This document shows positions 25,777 through 31,919 of a stretch of DNA of 33,119 nt, in pieces; within the stretch, counting starts at the first letter, position 1, and every line of letters starts with the position of its first letter. Below the pieces are notes generated by a model, which had not been told where the DNA came from, did no database searches, and saw only the letters and a list, made by a program, of their open reading frames with translations. The translations under genes were made by a program, and so were the position numbers. Source of the stretch: Lachnospiraceae bacterium (GTDB lineage Bacteria > Bacillota > Clostridia > Lachnospirales > Lachnospiraceae); NCBI GenBank assembly GCA_900770345.1, contig CAAGKF010000096.1:1-33119 (forward strand), read 5' to 3'.

Positions 25777-25803
25777 AATATATGCAGGAAAACTGCGGAT
25801 GTT
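25777..25803 (-). promoter_or_regulatory. possible mother-cell (sigma-K/sigma-E-like) promoter of the recombinase unit
   Basis: Minus-strand CATATATT (25777-25784) matches the sigma-K -10 form CATANNNT and 6 of 8 positions of the sigma-E form. AACA lies 15 bases upstream (25800-25803), matching the sigma-K -35 core mACm. It is 28 bases from the ATG of the 74-residue gene. No good sigma-A pair is seen here. The motif is short, so chance cannot be excluded. Confidence 0.4.
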
Positions 25804-25859
25804 GCTGTTTTTCTGCACCTGCAGTCAAACAGCTGAAAGGCCGAAAAATCGGGTATCTT

Positions 25860-26009
25860 TCATTGACAGCCTTTCACGTTACTGCCATTCAGATCATACG
25901 TGTGTACTTCGGCTCCGGCAGCCTTCGCTCCGGAAATTACCATTTCTATCAGCTGGGCAGTATAACCGTTTTTTCTCGGACTGCCGTAAAATACAACAAT
26001 ACTGCTCAT
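25860..26009 (-). pseudogene. truncated flavodoxin-like NAD(P)H:FMN oxidoreductase
   Basis: A strong ribosome site (AGGAGGAG) and ATG at 26009 open a 49-codon frame, MSSIVVFYGSPRKNGYTAQL and then IEMVISGAKAAGAEVHTYDL, ending NGSNVKGCQ-TGA. This is the first quarter of an iron-sulfur/FMN flavodoxin-like reductase, with the phosphate-loop GSPRKNGYT intact. The protein should continue after GCQ with about 130 more residues, none of which follow. It is cut at about 25860, next to the recombinase unit, as if that unit or a deletion removed the rest. Confidence 0.85.
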
Positions 26010-26095
26010 CCAACTCCTCCTGTCTCTCAAAATACTGTTTCTTTTTCTGTGTTCCGCACGGGAATACAGAGAAATCCTTATGTATCGGCCGGAAA

Positions 26096-26510
26096 TCAGC
26101 CGATAAACACAATCTTATCCGGATCCGGCTTATGCGGTTCCTTGGAAGCGGCTGCTTTTCCAAGAAGGATTGCAAGACCGAATTCATAATTCTCAGGGAA
26201 CTGAAGCTTCTCCTTAAAATATGCCGCCTTTTCGCCCATAAAAGCCACCTCGTTTATCGCGATAATATGGCTTGCTATTCCCAGGGACTGAGCTGCGAGT
26301 ACCGCTGACTGACAGGCGATGCCGCAGTCAAATTTTGCATAAATATTATTCTTATCATAAGGAATCACGATCATACACGGCGCATTATAGAACAGCTTTA
26401 TACCTTTGGAGGCAACAGCATCATAAAATCCCTTATATGCCGGAATCTGTGACATCATATAAAGAGTTTCCTCCTCCATCTCATCCAGCAGCGCTTTGTC
26501 CCTAAAAATG
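26096..26510 (-). pseudogene. nitroreductase-family gene lacking its 5' end
   Basis: The sequence reads in one frame from FRDKALLDEMEEETLYMMSQ through LFYNAPCMIVIPYDK and DCGIACQSAVLAAQSLGIAS to AILLGKAAASKEPHKPDPDK. These are typical segments of the C-terminal two-thirds of FMN-dependent nitroreductases. The FMN-binding RRSIR-type N-terminus is missing. The frame stays open upstream (to 26557), but that part is antisense to the Rrf2 remnant. It ended 87 bases before the flavodoxin-like gene, so the two once formed an operon. Confidence 0.8.
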
Positions 26511-26816
26511 AAAGAGGCCGGATTATTAAATATAACAGCCGGAAAAGGAACTACCACGCTGACGAAGGACGCTTCGGATATTACTTTATGGGATATCTTC
26601 GCAGCTGTGGAAGGCGGCAGCAGACAGGATCTCTTCTCCTTTCATCCGAACATTTCCAGGAGCTGCAAGGTCGGACGCTCTTTCGAAAACACATTGGGAG
26701 CTCACCTGGATGACGCAGTCTCCGCAATGAGAAAAAGCCTGGAACAGGTAACTCTGTCCCAGCTTGTGGAAGAGATCCGTTCAGCATCGTCCAATACCGT
26801 TCCTACTCCATTCTGA
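26511..26816 (+). pseudogene. Rrf2-family regulator lacking its 5' end
   Basis: Begins inside the winged helix (KEAGLLNITAGKGTTTLTKD), then ITLWDIFAAVEGG, LFSFHPNISRSCKVGRSFEN and a C-terminal helix typical of YwnA-like Rrf2 regulators. The first 50 or so residues, including the recognition helix, are absent. The truncated nitroreductase starts directly on the other strand at about 26508, so one deletion removed both 5' ends and the shared divergent promoter. Confidence 0.8.
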
Positions 26817-26854
26817 AATATTTTCCGAAGCCCACGCTGATCATTTTCTGATTC

Positions 26855-27685
26855 TCACAGCCTGTGATACAACGGCTTCATATGATCATACGTACAGAAG
26901 AAGCGAAAACCAAATTCCTTCAGTATGCTTTTTGCTTCCTCTATATATGCCCCCAGATGCTCGGGCTTATGACTGTCACTGCCGATTGTGATGATCTCGC
27001 CGCCCAACCTGCGGTAAAGCTTTAAAATATCTGCCGACGGAGTGGTGTCATTCAGACCGTACCTGTGATATGAGGTGTTGAACTCGATTCCCTTTCCGTT
27101 CTCAATAACTGTTTTTAATATTTCAGAAATCATGAACTCAATTTTTTCAAAGGGATAAACACCTGCTTTGTCATATCTTGCAATAAGATCCAAATGCCCC
27201 AGCACACTGTAATTATGATACCCTTTTACAAGATCGAGTATTTCTTCATAATACCGCTCATTATATTCCTTCTGACTTCTCCCCCTTTGAAAATCCTGCG
27301 TCCAGAATTCCTTATCCTCAACCTGATGCACGGACAGAATAATAAAATCCAGGGATATTTTCCGCAGCAAAGCTTCGTATTGAGAAATGGTATGTACCTG
27401 CATACCAAATTCCAGTCCCTTTTTTATCGTGATCTGACTGCCGTACAGAAACCGCAGCCTCTCTATTTCAGCAATATACCGGGGATAATCCACATTCGCA
27501 AGCGGGGCATCCCCTCTGTATTCAATGGGATGTCCGCAATCCCAGTCCTCTTTTACACCGTAATCCACATGATCCGTAAAACAGATCTCATCCATCCTCA
27601 TGGCGACAGCATCTCTTACTGCCTGCTCCATCTGATAAACCGAGTCATCACTGAACGCTGTATGTACATGATAATCTGCAAACAT
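26855..27685 (-). CDS. PHP-family phosphatase, histidinol-phosphatase-like
   Basis: 276-residue cytosolic metal-dependent phosphoesterase of the HisJ/HisK PHP type. Metal motifs: DYHVHTAFSDDS at the N-terminus, FTDHVD, the conserved E in KKGLEFGM, LSVHQV, VLGHLDLIARY, and IGSDSHKPEHLG near the C-terminus. Length is typical. GGAGGG precedes the ATG. It lies 14 bases after the acetyltransferase gene, in the same direction, so the two are probably co-transcribed. Histidinol phosphate as substrate is by family only; no other his genes are nearby. Confidence 0.85.
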   Translation of the reverse strand: MFADYHVHTAFSDDSVYQMEQAVRDAVAMRMDEICFTDHVDYGVKEDWDCGHPIEYRGDAPLANVDYPRYIAEIERLRFLYGSQITIKKGLEFGMQVHTISQYEALLRKISLDFIILSVHQVEDKEFWTQDFQRGRSQKEYNERYYEEILDLVKGYHNYSVLGHLDLIARYDKAGVYPFEKIEFMISEILKTVIENGKGIEFNTSYHRYGLNDTTPSADILKLYRRLGGEIITIGSDSHKPEHLGAYIEEAKSILKEFGFRFFCTYDHMKPLYHRL

Positions 27686-27699
27686 CCTGCCCTCCCGTT

Positions 27700-28302
27700 T
27701 TATCTGATTTCCCTGTCTTTGAAATAGTATTTTCTGTCACGGTCATTGATCTCCCGCATGACCCTGCAGGGATTCCCAACAGCCACGACATTCGCCGGAA
27801 TATCTCTGGTCACAATACTGCCGGCACCGATTACTGTATTATCCCCTATAGTAACACCCGGCAATATGATTGCCCCGGCACCGATCCAGCAATTTCTTCC
27901 GATATGGACAGGCATATTGTACTGATAGGCCTTTTCACGCAGCTCCGGCAGGATCGGATGTCCTGCCGTGACTACTGTCACGTTTGGTCCGAACATTGTA
28001 TAATCTCCCACATAAATATGTGTGTCATCTACGCAGGTCAAATGATAATTGGCATATACCATATTTCCGAAATGACAGTGATGCCCGCCGAAATTAGCGT
28101 AAAAAGGTGCTTCGATATATACTCCCTCACCACAATCACCCAGCATCTTTTTCAGCATTTCCGCCCTTTTTTCTGTTTCTGACGGTTTTGTCATATTATA
28201 ATCACACAGCATATCCTGATAAACCGCCTGCTCCTTCACGATCTCTTTATCTCCCGGAAGATAAAGATCTCCTGTATGCATTTTTGCTTTCATTTCGCTC
28301 AT
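27700..28302 (-). CDS. sugar O-acetyltransferase, maltose/galactoside acetyltransferase type
   Basis: Cytosolic left-handed parallel beta-helix transferase of 200 residues that moves acetyl from acetyl-CoA to sugars. An N-terminal Mac domain (MHTGDLYLPGDKEIVKEQ) is followed by hexapeptide repeats (VYIEAPFYANFGGHHCHFG...). The catalytic histidine is in VVTAGHPI, and the C-terminal repeats are WIGAGAIILPGVTIGDNTVI. GGAGGAATTC precedes the ATG. Divergent from the AraC-type regulator 122 bases away, which probably controls it. The sugar acceptor is unknown. Confidence 0.9.
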   Translation of the reverse strand: MSEMKAKMHTGDLYLPGDKEIVKEQAVYQDMLCDYNMTKPSETEKRAEMLKKMLGDCGEGVYIEAPFYANFGGHHCHFGNMVYANYHLTCVDDTHIYVGDYTMFGPNVTVVTAGHPILPELREKAYQYNMPVHIGRNCWIGAGAIILPGVTIGDNTVIGAGSIVTRDIPANVVAVGNPCRVMREINDRDRKYYFKDREIR

Positions 28303-28367
28303 TCTGAATTCCTCCGTCTGTTGCTCTGCTCACTCTGTTATACTTTTTAACAATATCATATCTTTAT

Positions 28368-28395
28368 TTGAAAATCTTTCAGAATATCGTATAAT
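28368..28395 (+). promoter_or_regulatory. sigma-A promoter of the AraC-type gene
   Basis: TTGAAA (28368-28373), 16-base spacer and TATAAT (28390-28395), 30 bases before the ATG. Confidence 0.7.
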
Positions 28396-28424
28396 TATAT
28401 AACAATCTTTTCAAGGAGGCGTGT

Positions 28425-29324
28425 ATGAACAGCAATACCGTATATTGCCCGGCATTTAACAGAGACTCTTCCGAAACCGTAGCATATAACAATCCTTTAT
28501 TTCCCGCCTATGTGCGGTACCGCTTCTTATCATCTTATCCGGATTATTCTGCTGTCAGCCACTGGCACAGGGATCTGGAGTTTATTCTGGTAAAGAGAGG
28601 AGAAATGACCTACAATGTGAACGGAGAACTGATCAAGCTGTCCGAAGGCAGCGGAATCATGGTAAACAGCAGACAGCTTCATTACGGATTCTCCGCAGAA
28701 CATAACGAATGTGAATTTATCTGCATCCTGCTTTCCGCAGAACTGCTGCATGGGAATGAATGGTTTTATCAGAATTTTATTGAATATATTACAGAAAATC
28801 CCTCATTTCCGTATCTGTATCTTGACCGCAGCGGCTGGAAGCGATCTGTCTGGGAGAAATTAAACAGGATGTATCTGTCCTTTTATGATACTCCCGGAGA
28901 GCCGCTCTCATACTTTGAGGTAATAGAAAGCTTTTTTTCTGTCATGAAGATCCTGTACAAAAACCTTCATACCGGAAATCCGTCTGCAAAACAGGAATCC
29001 TCTGAGATCACATCCCTCAGAAACATGGTTACTTATATCGAAGAACATTTTTCACAGCGCATCACACTTGAACACATAGCAGCCTCCGGCGCCTGCTGCA
29101 AAAGCAAATGTTCTCAGCTTTTCAAAAAGTATTTTCACGACACTCCCATCGTCTACACTACAAAGCTGCGCCTGAGAAAAAGTCTTGCAGCATTGCTGAA
29201 TTCTGATAAAAGCATTGCGGATATCGCCTATGAATACGGCTTCTGCGGTGCAAGCTACTATTGCGAAACATTTCAAAAATATTACGGAACAAGCCCATTA
29301 AAATATAGAAAACAAAATGAATGA
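28425..29324 (+). CDS. AraC-family transcriptional regulator with cupin sensor
   Basis: 299 residues. The N-terminal cupin-like sensor (HWHRDLEFILVKRGEMTYNV, LSEGSGIMVNSRQLHYG) is followed by a C-terminal double helix-turn-helix (ITLEHIAASGACCKSKCSQL and SIADIAYEYGFCGASYYCET, then FQKYYGTSPLKYRK). AAGGAGG precedes the ATG. It is divergent from the acetyltransferase-phosphatase pair and probably responds to a sugar. It ends 45 bases from the right recombination arm and is the last gene of the element. Confidence 0.9.
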   Translation: MNSNTVYCPAFNRDSSETVAYNNPLFPAYVRYRFLSSYPDYSAVSHWHRDLEFILVKRGEMTYNVNGELIKLSEGSGIMVNSRQLHYGFSAEHNECEFICILLSAELLHGNEWFYQNFIEYITENPSFPYLYLDRSGWKRSVWEKLNRMYLSFYDTPGEPLSYFEVIESFFSVMKILYKNLHTGNPSAKQESSEITSLRNMVTYIEEHFSQRITLEHIAASGACCKSKCSQLFKKYFHDTPIVYTTKLRLRKSLAALLNSDKSIADIAYEYGFCGASYYCETFQKYYGTSPLKYRKQNE

Positions 29325-29368
29325 CAGATATTCTTCCTTATATCCGGCTATACCGCTTCCGAAGATAG

Positions 29369-29394
29369 CGGGCAATATGGTTACCGATACACCT
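29369..29394 (+). other. recombination site at the cotJC 5' junction (P' arm plus core)
   Basis: The plus-strand arm at 29369-29390 contains GGGCAATATGG and GATAC and leads into the ACCT core (29391-29394, AGGT on the minus strand), beyond which cotJC codons 62, 61 and so on continue. It mirrors the arm at 18699-18720 in inverted orientation with four mismatches in 22. The minus strand here reads AACGGATATAGGT, one base different from the other junction. Confidence 0.85.
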
Positions 29395-29576
29395 ATATCC
29401 GTTAATGCCGCCTTGCACTCTTTATAGGGCATGGCGTAGCGTTGGGACAGGTAACGCATGGATGCTCCCATCTCGCCATCCGGCCCGCCATACTGACTCA
29501 TTATAAACTGTGCCATCCTGGCGTTTGGCTCCTTAATATTTACCGGGAACTGCAGCCTCTTTTCATATACCCACAT
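29391..29576 (-). CDS. cotJC: cotJC, 5' portion (codons 1-62) of an interrupted spore-coat gene
   Basis: Starts at ATG 29576, overlapping the cotJB stop (TGATG), and reads MWVYEKRLQFPVNIKEPNAR... GPDGEMGASMRYLSQRYAMP ...KAALTDIG, the N-terminal helix of CotJC with metal ligand E35. At the AGGT core the frame leaves homology and runs VSVTILPAIFGSGIAGYKEE into the element to a stop at 29298. The missing part is at 18257-18694. In the integrated state only a useless 93-residue product can be made; after core-to-core joining the full 207 residues result. Confidence 0.94.
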
Positions 29577-29860
29577 CAGCACATACCTCCTTCCCATGGC
29601 CACGGATCGCTGACCCAGGACCAGTACGCGGCATCGCTGTTGGAGGATGCCTGAAGAGGGCCGTACTGAGACTCATAGGCAGCCCTGGCGTTCCGGTAAT
29701 TTTCCAGCATCTGTGTATAGTAGCTGATCGCTTCTGTATCACAGGGATGCGTATCCAGATACAGATTTGCGTCCACAACCGCAAATCCCATCTGATTTAC
29801 CTGCTGCAGCATTGCTTCTCTGGAATTCTGAAATCCTGAATTTGTCATCATCTGCTGCAC
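29576..29860 (-). CDS. cotJB: spore coat protein CotJB
   Basis: 94 residues. The core MLQQVNQMGFAVVDANLYLD-THP-CDTEAI and the YRNARAAYESQYGPL segment are the CotJB family pattern; WSWVSDPWPWEGGMC closes the protein, with the usual Pro-Trp-Pro-Trp-Glu end. It overlaps cotJA by 13 bases and touches the cotJC start. CotJA, CotJB and CotJC are made in the mother cell and go into the spore coat. Confidence 0.93.
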   Translation of the reverse strand: MQQMMTNSGFQNSREAMLQQVNQMGFAVVDANLYLDTHPCDTEAISYYTQMLENYRNARAAYESQYGPLQASSNSDAAYWSWVSDPWPWEGGMC

Positions 29861-30165
29861 CTCCCTAAGACAAATGGAAGATCAAGATCCGGAAAGATCG
29901 TCCCCTGAGCCAGCCCTCGTTCCGGAGCATAAGTGTTTTGCCACTGCTGCCAGGGCACATATGCCATTGCTACCGGATAATTTTGTTCCAGCATTCCCGC
30001 CTGGGTAGTCGGACAGGACATCTGAAAAGGCTGCTGCCAAGTATCTGCAGCATAGGGGGCTGCCATATTTCCCCAGAACGGTCCGCAGCCGTTATGGCCT
30101 TCCCAGGATCTGCGGCCCTGTCTGCAGCCGCAGCCATGCCCTCTTGTATCTGTATAAAGATCCAT
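29848..30165 (-). CDS. cotJA: spore coat associated protein CotJA
   Basis: 105 residues. The C-terminal half AMAYVPWQQWQNTYAPERGL and then AQGTIFPDLDLPF is the CotJA signature. The N-terminal extension is Gly/Cys-rich (RGHGCGCRQGRR) and longer than in Bacillus. AAGGAG precedes the ATG. First gene of the cotJ operon. Confidence 0.93.
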   Translation of the reverse strand: MDLYTDTRGHGCGCRQGRRSWEGHNGCGPFWGNMAAPYAADTWQQPFQMSCPTTQAGMLEQNYPVAMAYVPWQQWQNTYAPERGLAQGTIFPDLDLPFVLGRCSR

Positions 30166-30199
30166 AGGTATAAATCTCCTTTTAATTGGGTTCTATTAT

Positions 30200-30229
30200 A
30201 GTGTATGACCGCCCGGCCTGCCGGTGACA
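30200..30229 (-). promoter_or_regulatory. sporulation promoter of cotJ (sigma-E-like)
   Basis: Minus-strand CATACACT (30200-30207) is a perfect sigma-E -10 box (CATACAMT). The -35 region (TGTCACCG, 14-base spacer) matches only in part. It lies 35 bases before the cotJA ATG. The same -10 also fits sigma-K (CATANNNT). Confidence 0.7.
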
Positions 30230-30245
30230 GCAAAACCGGAACTGC

Positions 30246-30272
30246 ACACTTTGCCGGCGTGTCCCATATAAT
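30246..30272 (+). promoter_or_regulatory. possible sigma-K-like promoter of the Trp/Asn/Cys-rich gene
   Basis: ACAC (30246-30249), 15-base spacer and CATATAAT (30265-30272) fit the sigma-K pattern mACm / CATANNNT. The leader would be about 107 bases. Divergent from the cotJ promoter. Confidence 0.45.
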
Positions 30273-30386
30273 ATAGTACAAACGTACCTGTCCGGAACCA
30301 TAAGAGGTACCGCAATGAACAGTTCCTACGGAAATCTCTCTGCTCCGAACAGATGCGTATAAAAATAAAAAAGGAGAGTGCTGTAT

Positions 30387-30728
30387 ATGTGTAATTTTAG
30401 ATGTGGCTGCAATAATCGTTGGGGATGCTCAAGATGTGGTTGGAACAACTGGAATAATTGGAATAACTGGAGCAACTGGAACAACTCCCCCTGGTGGAAC
30501 AGTGACTGGGACTGGAATAACTGGAACTGGGGCTGGGGAAACAGCCGCTCCAATCAGGCTTTCCGTCAGGGATTCCGGGAGGGCTTCCGCGACGGTACCG
30601 ATAATTCTGACTGTGACAGAGATGACTGCGACTGTGACTGCGGCTGCGGCTGCAACTCCGGCAGGAACAACAACTGCGGCTGCAACTCCGGCAGGAACAA
30701 CAGATGCGACTGCGACTGTGATAACTAA
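30387..30728 (+). CDS. Trp/Asn/Cys-rich repetitive small protein, probable spore coat component
   Basis: 113 residues of extreme composition. The N-terminal third is WNNWNNWNNWSNWNN with further Trp/Asn repeats, a middle helix FRQGFREGFRDG, and a C-terminal third of alternating Cys with Asp/Gly/Asn (DCDCDCGCGCNSGRNN, duplicated CNSGRNN). The ATG at 30387 is chosen over a GTG at 30378 because AAGGAG is 10 bases away. I do not recognise a named family. The cysteine-rich, low-complexity make-up, the possible sporulation promoter and the divergent cotJ operon suggest a cross-linked or metal-binding coat/exosporium protein. Cysteine repeats are partly encoded by a duplicated 30-base stretch near 30645-30710. 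Confidence 0.75.
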   Translation: MCNFRCGCNNRWGCSRCGWNNWNNWNNWSNWNNSPWWNSDWDWNNWNWGWGNSRSNQAFRQGFREGFRDGTDNSDCDRDDCDCDCGCGCNSGRNNNCGCNSGRNNRCDCDCDN

Positions 30729-30744
30729 ACAGAATCTCTAAAAA

Positions 30745-30775
30745 ACGGGGACCGCGTCTGCGGTCCCCGTAATAT
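30745..30775. terminator. bidirectional terminator
   Basis: Perfect 11-bp stem ACGGGGACCGC / GCGGTCCCCGT with GTCT loop; A-run on the left and AATATTTT on the right, between convergent genes. Confidence 0.92.
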
Positions 30776-30776
30776 T

Positions 30777-31631
30777 TTATTCTTCCATCCACTCCAGCAA
30801 AGCCTTCAGATGTATCTTTGCATCCTGCACACCAATATCATATACCCTCTGCAGTTCATCAGGATCTTTCTCTGTCCTTCCGATTGTCAGCGGAACACTG
30901 GGACGGATGACAAACGCCTTTCCCAGCTGCTCCAGCCGTTCAATATCCTCCAATGTTCTGTTATATGTAAGATGGCGACGTCTCAAAGCACGCACAAAGG
31001 CCGGATATCTCCTGTAAAAAATCCCTGCCAGGCCATTCCGTTCCGGCTCTTTCTTATATCCTTTGTGCCGCGTCAGAATCACAACATTCCTCTTATATCC
31101 CATTTTCATAAAAGCCTTCACGGGAATGCTGTCGGTACAGCCTCCGTCCAGAAGCTTCATCCCGCCTGTCCTCACGATTCTGGACACATAGGGCAGTGAA
31201 GCTGAGGCCCTCAGCAGATCCACCTGCTTTCTCATATCTGTAAGGCGCAGATACTCCGCTTTTCCGGTTTCTACATTGCTGCAGGTTACATAAAATTTTG
31301 TTCCGGAAGCATCAAACGCTTTATAATCATAGGGATCCAACTTTTCCGGCAGATCATGGTAGCAGAATTTTTCACCTGCGATATCTCCCGTAGTCAGCAG
31401 ATTCCACCAGCTCATAAAACGCCTGTCACAGCAGTATTTCTTATAATACCGGATATTTCTTCCTCTCTGTCCTGAAACAAAGGAGCATCCGTGAATGGCC
31501 CCGGCAGAAACTCCGATCACACCGTCAAAGGTCAGACTCTGCTCCATAAATACATCCAGCACTCCGGCCGTATAAATTCCTCTCATTCCTCCGCCTTCCA
31601 GTACAAGGCCGGTTTCTACCTTCTGTTCCAT
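30777..31631 (-). CDS. patatin-like phospholipase (RssA/YjjU-type)
   Basis: 284 residues with the Ser-Asp dyad of patatin hydrolases: oxyanion loop LEGGGMRG, nucleophile S42 in GVSAG and D162 in LLDGGCTDSIP. It has no signal peptide or membrane segment, so it is probably cytosolic. Likely hydrolyses acyl esters of lipids. A single-gene unit with its own promoter (31692-31721). Length and motifs are normal for the family. Confidence 0.9.
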   Translation of the reverse strand: MEQKVETGLVLEGGGMRGIYTAGVLDVFMEQSLTFDGVIGVSAGAIHGCSFVSGQRGRNIRYYKKYCCDRRFMSWWNLLTTGDIAGEKFCYHDLPEKLDPYDYKAFDASGTKFYVTCSNVETGKAEYLRLTDMRKQVDLLRASASLPYVSRIVRTGGMKLLDGGCTDSIPVKAFMKMGYKRNVVILTRHKGYKKEPERNGLAGIFYRRYPAFVRALRRRHLTYNRTLEDIERLEQLGKAFVIRPSVPLTIGRTEKDPDELQRVYDIGVQDAKIHLKALLEWMEE

Positions 31632-31691
31632 TATGTCTTCCTTTCCGCCTCTTTCGGTTCCCTCCTGCAGGACCCGATATTTCCGTCTCTT

Positions 31692-31721
31692 ATTTTACCA
31701 TCAACAGCCCATCCATTACAA
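31692..31721 (-). promoter_or_regulatory. promoter of the patatin-like gene
   Basis: TTGTAA (31716-31721), 18-base spacer and TAAAAT (31692-31697) on the minus strand. Spacer 31722-31872 holds no gene; a tandem GTCAGAAAAA pair lies near 31735-31753. Confidence 0.6.
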
Positions 31722-31770
31722 TCTCTTTTTAATGTCAGAAAAAGTCAGAAAAAGTACCTTCAGAAAGAGT

Positions 31771-31787
31771 GTTACTGTTCAGACGCC
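31771..31787. repeat. short dispersed repeat, copy 1
   Basis: GTTACTGTTCAGACGCC; its first 13 bases are identical to 32523-32535, followed in both copies by one variable base and GCC. The second copy borders the IS66 transposase gene, so these may be element ends or scars. Confidence 0.4.
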
Positions 31788-31872
31788 GCGAAAGAGTTAT
31801 CACCAGAAGGGATGCAGCCGCCGCACTCCCATGACAGAAGACACTCCCATATACCCAAACGTCCCTATGAGA

Positions 31873-31903
31873 AAAGGCGTCCCGGCACTGCCGTAACGCC
31901 TTT
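31873..31903 (-). terminator. terminator of the NUDIX gene
   Basis: Perfect 8-bp stem (AAAGGCGT / ACGCCTTT) with an inner CGGCA/TGCCG pairing, and TTTT on the minus strand, 17 bases after the stop. Confidence 0.8.
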
Positions 31904-31919
31904 AAATATCTGTTTTCAG

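Larger units (their letters stand above)
18695..29394. mobile_element. 10.7-kb intervening element that splits cotJC
   Basis: The distance between the two AGGT core copies is 10,696 bp. Removing it joins GCATTAACGGATATAGGT to ACAGAAGAACTGGCC and restores ALTDIG|TEELAHLE in frame. The internal ends are inverted arms that would form a near-palindromic attP in the excised circle. One intact large serine recombinase (23859-25535) is inside. Complete cargo genes end 45 and 94 bases from the two arms (araC-type gene and PPi-phosphofructokinase). Skin elements in sigK, and prophage-like elements in other spore genes, are the established precedent: they are excised only in the mother cell. Timing here is inferred. 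Confidence 0.88.

Noticed and set aside
25894..26187. 97-residue minus-strand frame
   Set aside because: Out of frame with the flavodoxin-like remnant, which has a strong ribosome site and recognisable motif in the same DNA.
18257..29576. Misassembly as the cause of split cotJC
   Set aside because: Exact frame restoration, a shared core, inverted arms and a resident serine recombinase would be an unlikely product of a false join; still listed as a refuter.
29298..29603. A 101-residue independent coat gene
   Set aside because: The true start is the ATG at 29576, and homology stops exactly at the AGGT core. The last 31 residues are read from the element.
30403..30741. A Thr/Ala/Gly-rich frame overlapping the Trp/Asn/Cys-rich gene
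   Set aside because: A product of the same repeats read in another frame. The first frame has the good ribosome site and the cysteine pattern.
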